Positions 1 to 7,863 of a stretch of 64,000 nucleotides of DNA are shown one piece after another. How positions within the stretch are numbered: the stretch's first letter is position 1; each line of letters opens with the position of its first letter. Under the pieces are notes generated by a model. That model searched no databases. It saw only the letters and a list, made by a program, of their open reading frames with translations, and was not told the origin of the DNA. The stretch spans positions 1 to 64,000 of the forward strand of contig JAIBBR010000009.1 of assembly GCA_019694575.1 (NCBI GenBank), written 5' to 3'. The translations under genes were made by a program, and so were the position numbers. This DNA is from Myxococcaceae bacterium. GTDB taxonomy: Bacteria; Myxococcota; Myxococcia; Myxococcales; Myxococcaceae.

Positions 1-33
1 CGAGGCGCCCGGATGGCGAGGCGCGCGACCTAA

Positions 34-52
34 GACTTACCAGTGGTAAGTC
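34..52. promoter_or_regulatory. perfect 8-bp inverted repeat, possible operator
   Basis: GACTTACC and GGTAAGTC are perfect inverted arms around a 3-nt centre. No T-run follows on either strand, so this is not a terminator. Size and symmetry fit an operator for a dimeric repressor of TetR or MarR type. The gene it would control lies off the left edge, so the assignment is only structural. The rest of bases 1-121 shows nothing recognisable. Confidence 0.35.
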
Positions 53-208
53 GCAGGGAGCGCAACGCGGACAGCCGGGATGGATCGGCGCTGATATGGA
101 GCGTTTATTTTGTGGCGGGCCCTAAGCCTTTGGAACTGAGCTCTTGTCCTTCTTGAGCAAGTCTTTGACCTGCTGCAAGCAGATGTCCGTCGCGCTGCCC
201 GTCGGCAG

Positions 209-1039
209 TCAAAAGTTGCCTGACAGTGCGACGCTCCCGCTTCCCTTGCCGACAGACGTCGACACAGACAGCGAATGCTTGCGCAATACGGGCAGCTTGG
301 TGTGCACCCAAGGCACCGTGAAGCCGACCAAACTGCCCAACGCAGCGCCTGCCAGCACATCGGTCAAATAGTGGCGGTCAGCCACGACACGCATCACCGA
401 CGAGACAGTGGCGAGCGAAAGGCCTGAAATCCAAATCCAATACACAGACCGAGCGCCGTGGAGCGACGCCAGGGTGCCGTTCGCAACGGCCAACGCGAAA
501 CCAACCGTGGCGTGACCGCTGACCATCGACATGTCGTCGTCGGGGTCTGCCGTTCTTGAATGAGGGTTGAAGCGCATCGCTGGCCGCGTGCGGGCAACCA
601 CGTACTTAAAGCCCTGCTCCGTGGCGTGGGCGATGGCCACGGCTTCACCGACGATCAACGCGTCATGCGCGGCCTGCTCGAAGCCAACTTCGCTCCAAGT
701 CAAAAGGTGTGGCGCCAGCGCGAGGGCGGGTACCAAGCCGTAGCCCACCACGTCACCCGCTCGCCGCACCGCGGGCAAGTAGGTATCGGGGGCCTTGAGC
801 AGGCTTCGCGCGCCAAAATCTAGCGGGTTGAGCGTGAGCCTGCCTGCCGCGTCGACGTCGCACCAGCGGCATTGCCGGGGGCCCCAGTCTGCCCGAAATG
901 CGACCAGGCTAACGCCCGCTACGACTGCGCTTGCTGTCAGCGGCACATCGACGGCGGGCTGATAAATCGTCTCTCCTTTGCGGGTCGTCGTCGTGGCCAC
1001 CAGAACGCACGACATCATCACCGTTGGCAAAACACCCAT
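209..1039 (-). CDS. PAP2-superfamily membrane phosphatase
   Basis: The 276-aa protein carries the three PAP2 signatures in order: KYVVARTRP (K145 to R152-P153), SGH at 174-176 and R217-x5-H223-x3-D227. These form the phosphatase site with a phospho-His intermediate, so it probably hydrolyses a lipid phosphate or pyrophosphate such as phosphatidate or undecaprenyl pyrophosphate. Hydrophobic stretches near residues 35-48, 97-113 and 201-215 suggest a membrane protein, but there are fewer clear helices than in classical six-helix members. The ATG at 1039 is chosen because AAGGAG lies 9 nt upstream; the frame is open to 1156 but has no such site there. It is divergent from the LysR gene, which may regulate it. 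Oddly, the frame after the TGA stays open and codon-biased for 28 more codons (see findings). Confidence 0.85.
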   Translation of the reverse strand: MGVLPTVMMSCVLVATTTTRKGETIYQPAVDVPLTASAVVAGVSLVAFRADWGPRQCRWCDVDAAGRLTLNPLDFGARSLLKAPDTYLPAVRRAGDVVGYGLVPALALAPHLLTWSEVGFEQAAHDALIVGEAVAIAHATEQGFKYVVARTRPAMRFNPHSRTADPDDDMSMVSGHATVGFALAVANGTLASLHGARSVYWIWISGLSLATVSSVMRVVADRHYLTDVLAGAALGSLVGFTVPWVHTKLPVLRKHSLSVSTSVGKGSGSVALSGNF

Positions 1040-1111
1040 CGAACATCTCTCCTTGTCGAACCGAGACACCGTGTCGCTTGAGAGATTTCGTAGGCCGTTT
1101 GCGCCCGTTAC

Positions 1112-1155
1112 TGTGTAAGACAAAAACACATAAGACTGTTTACAATAGGTAAACA
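1112..1155 (+). promoter_or_regulatory. LysR promoter with overlapping inverted repeats
   Basis: TGTTTAC (1137-1143) and GTAAACA (1149-1155) form a perfect 7-bp inverted repeat with a 5-nt spacer, ending one base before the LysR start codon. Inside it TACAAT (1141-1146) makes a good -10 hexamer, which would put the transcript start almost at the ATG. A second pair, TGTGT/ACACA (1112-1116, 1126-1130), lies upstream in the divergent PAP2 promoter region. A regulator bound here would cover the -10, the weak AGGT ribosome site and the start, which suits autorepression. The binding protein is inferred, not shown. Confidence 0.5.
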
Positions 1156-2022
1156 ATGAACATCGCCCGATTAGAAGGTTTCTACGCCGTTGCTCAGCAC
1201 CGAAGTTTTCGGCGCGCGGCTCGCCTGTTCTCGTACCCCATCACGCCGGCAGGGCTGCATCAGCAGATTCGCCGCCTGCAGGTGGACCTGGGCGCGAAGC
1301 TCATCGAACGTCGCAGCCGCGATGAAATGGGCCTCACCGCCGAAGGTGAGCAGCTGCTCGAATTCATTCGCCCCTTCTTTGAAGGGCTGCCCACACTCAA
1401 GGAGCGGCTGACCACGGCTCCCCTTCGCGGAACGTTGCGGTTGATGTCATCGATTCACCTGCTCAAGCACTTCTTGGCGCCGGTCTTGCGCCGGTTCCGA
1501 ACGGTGGCCCCCGGTGTCTCGGTCACATTTCTCGAGGCGCGCGAGCCCGACATGAGCCTGGTGTGGCTTGACCACGTCGATCTCTTCGTCGACTTCATTC
1601 CGCAGCTCTTGCCGGGCCTTGGGGGTCGCGTGGTGGGCGAGCTGCGAGGGCACCTGGTGCTGCCCCAGGCCACGCGGCAAAAGACTTTCAACCCCTCACA
1701 ACTCAAAAACCAAACATTCATCGCCTACGCCGAAGGCCGCGCCAATCGCTTTCGTCAAATGAATGGTTTGTCGAAGCTCGAGTTGAAACCCAGCCATGTC
1801 ATGTCTGCCGAATCGTCAGAGACGATTCTGGCGCTGGTCTCTGCTGGCATGGGTTACTCGCTCTTGCCACTCGTCGAGGGCGCGGCGTTGGGGCTGAAAG
1901 GAGTGCACTCGATTCCCCTGTCGCAGGCAGAAGCCAAGTTCCCCGTGCGCGCGGTCTATCGCGCACGCGGCGAAGTGCTGCCCGCGGTGAAACAGTTTCT
2001 TTCGTTGCTGCCCGCGCGTTGA
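1156..2022 (+). CDS. LysR-family transcriptional regulator
   Basis: The 288-aa length and layout fit LysR regulators: a winged helix-turn-helix over about residues 1-60 (LEGFYAVAQHRSFRRAARLF, then a recognition helix with LHQQIRRLQVDLGAKLIER) and a periplasmic-binding-like effector domain over about 85-285. It is divergent from the PAP2 phosphatase gene with 116 bp between the starts, the usual arrangement for a LysR regulator and its target. Only a weak AGGT precedes the ATG, and it sits inside a perfect inverted repeat, so the mRNA may be nearly leaderless. The effector cannot be named. Confidence 0.9.
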   Translation: MNIARLEGFYAVAQHRSFRRAARLFSYPITPAGLHQQIRRLQVDLGAKLIERRSRDEMGLTAEGEQLLEFIRPFFEGLPTLKERLTTAPLRGTLRLMSSIHLLKHFLAPVLRRFRTVAPGVSVTFLEAREPDMSLVWLDHVDLFVDFIPQLLPGLGGRVVGELRGHLVLPQATRQKTFNPSQLKNQTFIAYAEGRANRFRQMNGLSKLELKPSHVMSAESSETILALVSAGMGYSLLPLVEGAALGLKGVHSIPLSQAEAKFPVRAVYRARGEVLPAVKQFLSLLPAR

Positions 2023-2116
2023 AGAAGCTTCTGTAGGCAGGCCCCTATCTTCAACTTGCCGCCAAGAGTCCGCACCCTGCAGAATGCCAACGCCGCGCTT
2101 CGCTGAGAGGTGTTTC

Positions 2117-3172
2117 ATGATCAGAGCTGTCACCGCAGTTGTCGCCGCCTGGGTGGTTGTTGCTTGCGGGACTTTGTCGTCGACCGGACCCGATGCAGGA
2201 GGAGGAGGCAACGCAGGTGGGGCGGCTGGAGGTGGCTATGGAGGCTCAGGCGGCGGCGGAGGGGGCGGGCCTGCGTTCACTGGAATCAAGAAGGTCTTTG
2301 TCATTGCCATGGAGAATCAAGCGGCCGCCTCGGTGTACGGCAGCGCGAACGCGCCCTACATCAACAACACGCTGATGATGCAGGGTGGACACTCCACCAA
2401 CTACGGCGACGTTCTCGGCTCTTCGGTTCCGAGCGAACCGCACTACATCTGGATGGAGGCAGGCACGAACGTCTTCTCTGATCACACTTTCACCAACGAC
2501 AACGACGTTTCTGCGACCAACAGAACCGCCTCGTCGGCGCATCTCGTCACGCAAATGGCCGCGCTCCCAACACCGAAGACATGGCGCGCGTACCAAGAAG
2601 GAATGAATACCACCACCGGAACGTGCCCCATCGCGTCATCCGGCCACTACGCGGCGAAGCACGACCCCTTCGTGTTCTTCACCGATGTGGCGGGCAGTCC
2701 TCCGTCGAAAACGAATGCCGGCTGTGCCACCCACCACAGGGCGTTCACGCTGAGCGCGTTTCAGGCTGACCTCAACGCGAACGACGTTGCCGACTACACC
2801 TTCATTACGCCAGACCTGTGCAATGACATGCACGGTGGCTTTTGCGCCAACAGCTGTTTGGGAAGCGTCACCGTTGGCACTTGCGTCAATGCGGGTGATT
2901 CTTGGCTCGCGGCAGTCGTTCCATCGATTCTCACCTACATCAACGCGCATGACGGGGTGCTGATGATTGTTTGGGACGAGCCGGAGAGCGCCGGCACCCA
3001 GCCATTCGTCATTATCGGGCCTCATGTGAAGCCGAACTTCACGAGCAACGTTGCGGTGACGCACAGCAGCTACTTGAAATCGCTGCAGCGCATCTTTGGC
3101 GTGGCCGTGTTCGCTAACGTCACCGCAGCGAACGATTTTTCTGACTTCTTCGAGACCGGCTTCTTCCCTTGA
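2117..3172 (+). CDS. phosphoesterase-family lipoprotein (acid phosphatase/phospholipase C fold)
   Basis: The 351-aa product starts with a lipoprotein signal (hydrophobic residues 5-16, then Cys17 in VVAC), followed by a Gly-rich linker to about residue 52. The rest has hallmarks of the PF04185 phosphoesterase family: VIAMENQ followed by YG, FFTDV, FITPDLCNDMH, a D-x-W-L segment, IVWDE and THSSYLKSLQRIFG. These families are metal-dependent phosphatases or phospholipases C with an alkaline-phosphatase-like core. The likely site is the cell surface or periplasm, with an unknown phosphate-ester substrate. The ATG at 2117 is preferred because GAGAGGTG sits just upstream and it places the signal at the N-terminus. 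Confidence 0.8.
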   Translation: MIRAVTAVVAAWVVVACGTLSSTGPDAGGGGNAGGAAGGGYGGSGGGGGGGPAFTGIKKVFVIAMENQAAASVYGSANAPYINNTLMMQGGHSTNYGDVLGSSVPSEPHYIWMEAGTNVFSDHTFTNDNDVSATNRTASSAHLVTQMAALPTPKTWRAYQEGMNTTTGTCPIASSGHYAAKHDPFVFFTDVAGSPPSKTNAGCATHHRAFTLSAFQADLNANDVADYTFITPDLCNDMHGGFCANSCLGSVTVGTCVNAGDSWLAAVVPSILTYINAHDGVLMIVWDEPESAGTQPFVIIGPHVKPNFTSNVAVTHSSYLKSLQRIFGVAVFANVTAANDFSDFFETGFFP

Positions 3173-3317
3173 GGCGATGGGCAGCGCCCAAAAGCGAAGG
3201 CAAGTGGCTGGGCACACGACCGCCAGCGCATTTTCACTTACCTCGCGTGTGGCACAGCGTCGCCTCCGTCACACCACTGACGCCTACGACTCCGGCGCCC
3301 ACGCCGTCAGCCATATT

Positions 3318-4451
3318 TCACTGACAATACCCGTTCGCGCCGCACGTTTTCATTCCACATAAGCCGACCGCGTTGTGGCAGTCGGGGCCGCAGACGCCTT
3401 CGTTGGGCAAGGGGTTACCCGCCATGTCGCGCACCAGTTGGCACACGTAACCTGGGCGGCAACTGCCCTGGCCTTGGCCCGGCGTGTCGCAGCGCTTGAA
3501 GCAAGCGGCCACGTCGTCGGTGACGCCCACGCAAACTGCTCCGCCGTCGACCGAGCAATGCTGGTCATTGAAGCAAGGGGCCGTGCAGTACCCATTGATG
3601 AAAGCACCTTGGCCACCGTCTTCGTCGCTGCCCGTTGCACAAAAACCGTCGAGCGGAGGGTTCTGACATTGCTCATCGACCGAGCAGGCCTGCCCCACCT
3701 TGTCAGCGGGAGGCCCCTGCGGCAATGGGGCAAGCCAACAGGCGCGCGCGCCTCCGCTGGTCAACGGGTAGCAGGCATAACCCGGCTCACGACACCGGTC
3801 GCTCGGGCCGTTGCAAAGGTCCAAGCAGAGGGCGGGGGTTTCACCATATTCAGGAGAAACTTCGACGCACGCCGAGCCTTCGGGGCAACTGCCCTGCTTG
3901 CCGTCTGAGCAGTCGAGGGTGCAATACCCACCCACGTACTCATCGAGCCCTGACGAGGTGTTTTTACGGCACTGTGCGGTTTCTCCCAGCGACGCGCAGT
4001 CGCTGTCGCTCTGACAGGCCCGCCCCACCGCCGTGGGTTCAGCGCACACCCCCGCCTTGCACGAAGTGCCCGCGCCGCACGAGGTGCACACCTGCCCGCC
4101 TTGGCCACAGTTGTTGTCGCTGGTGGCGGTAATGCACACCGAATCACGCGCGGTGCCCGTGCAGCAGCCAGCGCAATTGGCGGCGTTGCAACCACCGCCG
4201 CTCATCGAGCCACAGACGAAATCAACGCAGGTTTGACTGGCCAAGGTGCAGTTGGCGCAAACGGTACCGGGGGCTCCACAGGTCGCGTTTTCGGCATTGA
4301 ACGGCGCTTCGACACAGGTGCCGTCAGTCTTGCAGCAGCCTGTGCAGGTGGTGGTGTTGCACGACGGTGCCAGCTTTTGGGTGCCACATGAGAAAGAGGC
4401 CCCCAAGGCGACGCCTGCGACAAAGCCCAACATCACGGCTCGGTACGACAT
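3318..4451 (-). CDS. Cys-rich lipoprotein, paralogue of the next gene upstream
   Basis: This 377-aa protein has a signal peptide ending in a lipobox-like SFSC (Cys22) and several dozen cysteines in short CxxxxCxxCC and CxxDxxC modules. Length, cysteine spacing and the C-terminus (CGANGYCQ) match the protein encoded 78 bp upstream, so the two are tandem paralogues and probably co-transcribed. Such modules resemble disulfide-rich extracellular domains common in myxobacterial surface lipoproteins; no enzyme motif is visible. The ATG at 4451 follows GGGGAG and replaces a longer open frame without a signal peptide. A structural or ligand-binding surface role is only an inference. Confidence 0.8.
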   Translation of the reverse strand: MSYRAVMLGFVAGVALGASFSCGTQKLAPSCNTTTCTGCCKTDGTCVEAPFNAENATCGAPGTVCANCTLASQTCVDFVCGSMSGGGCNAANCAGCCTGTARDSVCITATSDNNCGQGGQVCTSCGAGTSCKAGVCAEPTAVGRACQSDSDCASLGETAQCRKNTSSGLDEYVGGYCTLDCSDGKQGSCPEGSACVEVSPEYGETPALCLDLCNGPSDRCREPGYACYPLTSGGARACWLAPLPQGPPADKVGQACSVDEQCQNPPLDGFCATGSDEDGGQGAFINGYCTAPCFNDQHCSVDGGAVCVGVTDDVAACFKRCDTPGQGQGSCRPGYVCQLVRDMAGNPLPNEGVCGPDCHNAVGLCGMKTCGANGYCQ

Positions 4452-4528
4452 AGCTCCCCAAATACAACGGGCGACCCCGGCCCAGCAGGTCGCCCGCCAT
4501 TGTACTTCAATTGCGCAACGGTGCCTGG

Positions 4529-5788
4529 TTACTGGCAGAACCCGCTGGGAAGACAGGTGCCGCCCTGGCCACACCACCCCTGCACGTTGTTGCAGTTGGG
4601 GTAGCAGATACCGTCGGGAGCCACGCCACCGTCAGCCAAGCCAAGCGCCTCGCACACGTAATTCGTACGGCAGCTGCTCTGGCCACCGTCTGGCGTGCAG
4701 TGCCGCATGCACTGGTTGAAATCACCACCGTTGAAGGAAATGCAGATGGCCCCACCGTCGGTGGAGCATTCGTGGCCCGACTGGTCGCAATCGTCGCGGG
4801 TGCAGTAGCCTCCGACGAAGCCGCTGGCCACCGTGCCGCCGTCAGACAACGGCAGGTTCTCGCCAATGCAGTTCACGCCAACAGAAGGCGGCATCTGGCA
4901 ATCAGCGGGGTTGGTGCACGCGTTACCAATGGTGGTGGGCACTGGGCCGCCGTCAATTTTCACATCTGGCAGGGGGTCAAGCCAGCAGACGCTGACGTCC
5001 ATGTCGATGGCGTAGCACTTGTAACCTGGGGTACGGCAATCGTTCGGACCGGAGCAGTTCTTTGCACAGAACGGCGTCGGCTCGCCCAAGCTCGCGCCGG
5101 CGTTGATGCAGGTCGAGTCATCGGCGCAGGTTTCAGCGGTGGTGTCCTTACCGCAGTCTTTGGTGCAGTAACCACCTTCGTAACCGGCGTCACCCAGCGC
5201 GGTGATTTTGCGGCATTTCAAATAATTGGCCGGGTTACCACCGTTGCATTCAGCGTCGGTCTGGCAAGCGATGCCGGTTTTCTCTACTTCGGGGCCGGCG
5301 TCGACCACCATTGGTGTTGTGCAGCCTTGCGCCGAGTGCGAGCAGGTCATGCCCGTCGTGCAAGCCGCGCAAGCCGCGCCAGCGCTACCGCAGCTGGTGC
5401 TGTCTTGCCGCAAGTAAGGAATGCAGGTGTTGCCCGAGCAGCAGCCCGCGCAGTTCGCCGCGGTGCAGGTACCAGTCGTACCGCCACCAGTACCGCCGGT
5501 GCCGCCGCCAGTACCGCCCATGCCGCCGCCCGTACCCGTACCGCCGGTGCACGCGAGGGTCGCTGCGTCGCAGGTCTTGCTTGAAGCGGTACAATCAACG
5601 CACGCATTACCGTTGTTGCCGCAGGTCGCGTTCTCTTTGTTCTTGTTGTCTTTAATACAGACGCCCTTGGCGTCGCAGCAACCCGTGCTGCAGTTCGCAG
5701 CGCTACACTTTGAATTACCACCACACGAAGGAACAACCGCGACGAGGAAGCCGAGCACGGCCCCAAGCGCTAATGCTTTGCGATTCAT
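4529..5788 (-). CDS. Cys-rich lipoprotein, first of a tandem pair
   Basis: A 419-aa lipoprotein with signal sequence MNRKALALGAV..., lipobox-like VPSC (Cys22), an N-terminal Cys module, a low-complexity Gly/Thr linker near residues 81-105 and four or five further Cys-rich modules ending in CLPSGFCQ. It has the same architecture as the downstream gene but with the added Gly/Thr spacer, which would hold the modules away from the membrane. GGAGACG precedes the ATG. The linker DNA is GGT/GGC-rich and repetitive, so it is a likely place for length variation. No catalytic motif was recognised. Confidence 0.85.
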   Translation of the reverse strand: MNRKALALGAVLGFLVAVVPSCGGNSKCSAANCSTGCCDAKGVCIKDNKNKENATCGNNGNACVDCTASSKTCDAATLACTGGTGTGGGMGGTGGGTGGTGGGTTGTCTAANCAGCCSGNTCIPYLRQDSTSCGSAGAACAACTTGMTCSHSAQGCTTPMVVDAGPEVEKTGIACQTDAECNGGNPANYLKCRKITALGDAGYEGGYCTKDCGKDTTAETCADDSTCINAGASLGEPTPFCAKNCSGPNDCRTPGYKCYAIDMDVSVCWLDPLPDVKIDGGPVPTTIGNACTNPADCQMPPSVGVNCIGENLPLSDGGTVASGFVGGYCTRDDCDQSGHECSTDGGAICISFNGGDFNQCMRHCTPDGGQSSCRTNYVCEALGLADGGVAPDGICYPNCNNVQGWCGQGGTCLPSGFCQ

Positions 5789-5916
5789 GAAACGTCTCCA
5801 ATCAAGATTTCAGGGCCACACCGGCTGTGGCAGATCAACGAACAAACAAGTCCAGCTCCACTCAAGCGGCGGACCTTCTGTTCGAACCAGCCCGAAGAGT
5901 CAACCCTTCAAACGCG

Positions 5917-5956
5917 AAAAAGCCGGCCGCTTCGTTGTGACAAAAAGCGACCGGCC
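5917..5956 (-). terminator. Rho-independent terminator of ssb
   Basis: On the minus strand GCCGGTCGCTT pairs with AAGCGGCCGGC (11 bp with one G-U pair) around a 12-nt loop and is followed directly by TTTTT. It lies about 30 nt beyond the ssb stop codon and before the lipoprotein pair, so it separates the two transcription units. Confidence 0.85.
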
Positions 5957-5986
5957 TCGCGATTTCGCTCAACACCCTACCGTGGA

Positions 5987-6454
5987 TCAGAAGGGAATGT
6001 CATCTCCCCCTGCCGGCGGCATGCCGGGAGGAGGGCCCATGTCGTCCATCGGAGGAGCGCCATATTCCTCACGGGTGCTACGGCCCGAGCCGGTGCTCGC
6101 GCCGGGGCCTGCCCCTTCACCGCGGCCTCCCAAGAACACCACTTGGTTGGCAACCACTTCGGTGGTCTGGTTCTTTTTGCCTTCTTTGTCGTTCCACTCG
6201 CGGGTCTGCAGCCGACCCTCGACATAAGCCTGGCGCCCCTTCTTCAAGTATTCACCGCACAACTCGCCTAATTTGCCCCACACCACGATGCGGTGCCACT
6301 CGGTGCGCTCTTGCTTTTGGCCACCTTTGTCGGTCCAGCTGTCGGTGGTGGCAATCGAGAAATTCGCCACGGCTTGCCCTGAAGGTGTGAAGCGCACTTC
6401 AGGGTCGCGACCTAAGTTACCGACGAGAATGACCTTGTTAACTCCGCCTGCCAT
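5987..6454 (-). CDS. ssb: single-stranded DNA-binding protein
   Basis: The 155-aa product begins [20 protein letters not shown], which is diagnostic of bacterial SSB. It has the OB-fold over about residues 1-110 (including [21 protein letters not shown] and VEGRLQTR), a Gly/Pro-rich flexible tail and the acidic tip DDIPF that recruits replication and repair proteins. It binds single-stranded DNA as a tetramer during replication, repair and recombination. The start at 6454 is chosen for homology and a preceding AAAGGTGG. The gene stands alone, with a terminator after it and a strong hairpin in its leader. Confidence 0.98.
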   Translation of the reverse strand: MAGGVNKVILVGNLGRDPEVRFTPSGQAVANFSIATTDSWTDKGGQKQERTEWHRIVVWGKLGELCGEYLKKGRQAYVEGRLQTREWNDKEGKKNQTTEVVANQVVFLGGRGEGAGPGASTGSGRSTREEYGAPPMDDMGPPPGMPPAGGDDIPF

Positions 6455-6476
6455 ATGTACCACCTTTCGCTTCGAG

Positions 6477-6499
6477 AACTTCTCCATCGCGGAGAAGTT
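6477..6499 (-). promoter_or_regulatory. perfect 9-bp hairpin in the ssb leader
   Basis: AACTTCTCC and GGAGAAGTT are perfect inverted arms with a 5-nt loop, 22 bp before the ssb start on the minus strand. There is no U-run. It could be an operator or an mRNA leader hairpin affecting ssb translation. Confidence 0.5.
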
Positions 6500-6853
6500 A
6501 TGGTTTGCCCAAGGAGTGAATTCTCATTGGGTTGAAAAGCCGTATATCAGCTGGGGCTGACGACGCTGCCTGCTTTGCTTGTTTGCTTCATGGCACGGCG
6601 ATTCGCCCTTCGGCCTGCGCGTCTCTTAATGCAAAATCAGCCAAGCGTATTTCGCTAGAGCGCGGCTTCCAACCCGTCGTGGCTACTCGCGCAACCGAAC
6701 ATGCCAACTGCGCTTGCCGTTGGCGTCGGTTTCGATCATTTTGCTCAATAACCTTGACGTGGGTTTTCCGTCTGACGGCCAAACTTGGTAGTTTCATTCT
6801 GCCCACACCATCTGCAGGCGGGTGCTGAGTAAAGCGGTTGAAAAGGTGAACCC
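6500..6853. other. AT-richer intergenic stretch with no supported gene
   Basis: About 350 bp between ssb and the secreted protein at 6854. Its composition is poorer in G+C than the flanking genes. Open frames run on both strands (for example 6588-6863 minus, 91 codons) but show no signal, domain or ribosome site, and the minus frame overlaps a well-supported start. It presumably holds the divergent promoters of ssb and of the 6854 gene, and may contain decayed DNA. Confidence 0.5.
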
Positions 6854-7741
6854 ATGACGGCATTACGAATCATGTTGTTGGGTGTTGCTCTGACGCTATT
6901 GCCTCACGACGCATTGGCTCAATGGGCACATCAGCCAACCAATGCTCAAGTGCTCGTCGACTGCGCATTTACCGCGGGGCAGTGCACCAACCAAGGCATG
7001 CTCGATTACTCCGTCAACGCCCCGCTCCCGTACACGAATGATGTGTCAGCCCCGATTTCTCCATCGGGTGTCGGTGTTTCTCGGCTGATCTATCCCAATA
7101 CCTCTGGCGGTTCTCAGTGGGGGTATTACGCAAATGCCGTGATTCGCTCGCTCTATGTCGGTCTCGAATGGCGAACCAATTCAGGTTTTACCGGGAACAA
7201 TGTCGGGCAGAACAAGACATTTTTCATGCGCGGCAATGGTTACGGCAACACGCCGTTCAATGCCGGAGTCTTTATTCTGACCAAAGATAAAAATGCCAGC
7301 TCCGGAGTACTCACCTGGCACCAGAATACTGGCGGGCTCGACAATGGGCATGTCTGTCCTCCGAGCCCAGGGTCTATTTGTTTTCCCAACCTGACAGCAA
7401 CGCCCATCGTCGTCGGCCAGTGGTACAAGCTCGAGGCAATCGTCACCGCCAGTACCTGCAATACCTGCCGCGATGGGCGAATTGAACTGTGGGTCAACGA
7501 CGTCAAAAATTTCGATCTCCAAAATTTTAATTATGGCGGAGGAAACGTCAACGAGTTCATCTGGACAGAGACGTGGGACGGGGTATCTGCAGGAGCAGGA
7601 TTCCTTGCAACGGCAGAACACTACTTCGACCATCTTCGTGTCGCGGCGGTGAATTGCTCCCCCAATTGCGGGAGTGGAGAGCGAGACACCACCCCTCCAG
7701 GCCAAGTCACCAACCTCACGGTATCGCAGCTCACTCGCTAA
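6854..7741 (+). CDS. secreted protein, probable beta-sandwich, truncated before an Fn3 domain
   Basis: The 295-aa protein has a clear signal peptide (MTALRIMLLGVALTLLPHDALA, cleavage after ALA) and an AAAAGGTG site 6 nt before the ATG. The body (about residues 24-270) is rich in aromatic, Asn and Gly residues and beta-strand-like (WYKLEAIV, GRIELWVNDVK), which resembles a concanavalin-like jelly-roll of polysaccharide-active proteins. No catalytic residues could be assigned. The last residues, DTTPPGQVTNLTVSQLTR, match the start of a fibronectin type III domain, but a stop follows at once. G+C is lower than in neighbouring genes. It is likely a truncated remnant of a larger secreted, perhaps horizontally acquired protein. 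Confidence 0.65.
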   Translation: MTALRIMLLGVALTLLPHDALAQWAHQPTNAQVLVDCAFTAGQCTNQGMLDYSVNAPLPYTNDVSAPISPSGVGVSRLIYPNTSGGSQWGYYANAVIRSLYVGLEWRTNSGFTGNNVGQNKTFFMRGNGYGNTPFNAGVFILTKDKNASSGVLTWHQNTGGLDNGHVCPPSPGSICFPNLTATPIVVGQWYKLEAIVTASTCNTCRDGRIELWVNDVKNFDLQNFNYGGGNVNEFIWTETWDGVSAGAGFLATAEHYFDHLRVAAVNCSPNCGSGERDTTPPGQVTNLTVSQLTR

Positions 7742-7863
7742 CTGCTCAGCCTTTTGCTGGTGACGCCTTTACTCCGTGCGCGAACACTCGGCGTACGACG
7801 TATTCGTCTCGTCACACCCTGCCTCTTTCAGTGACTGCTTGGCTTCTTTGAAATAGACAACCA

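Noticed and set aside
3173-3317. GGGC-AGC-GCCC hairpin between the phosphoesterase and lipoprotein genes as a bidirectional terminator
   Set aside because: The stem is only 4 bp and there is no useful U-run on either strand. The gap shows nothing else.
5460-5560. GGT/GGC-rich tandem repeat
   Set aside because: It encodes a Gly/Thr linker within the Cys-rich lipoprotein. It is noted there as a possible slippage site, not as a separate element.
5868-5892. GGTTCGAA on the minus strand, similar to a tRNA T-loop
   Set aside because: The flanking bases do not form a T-stem or acceptor arm and no anticodon arm is found nearby.
6588-6863. 91-codon minus-strand frame between ssb and the secreted protein
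   Set aside because: No ribosome site or domain, and it overlaps the well-supported start at 6854. A transposon or pseudogene origin could not be shown.
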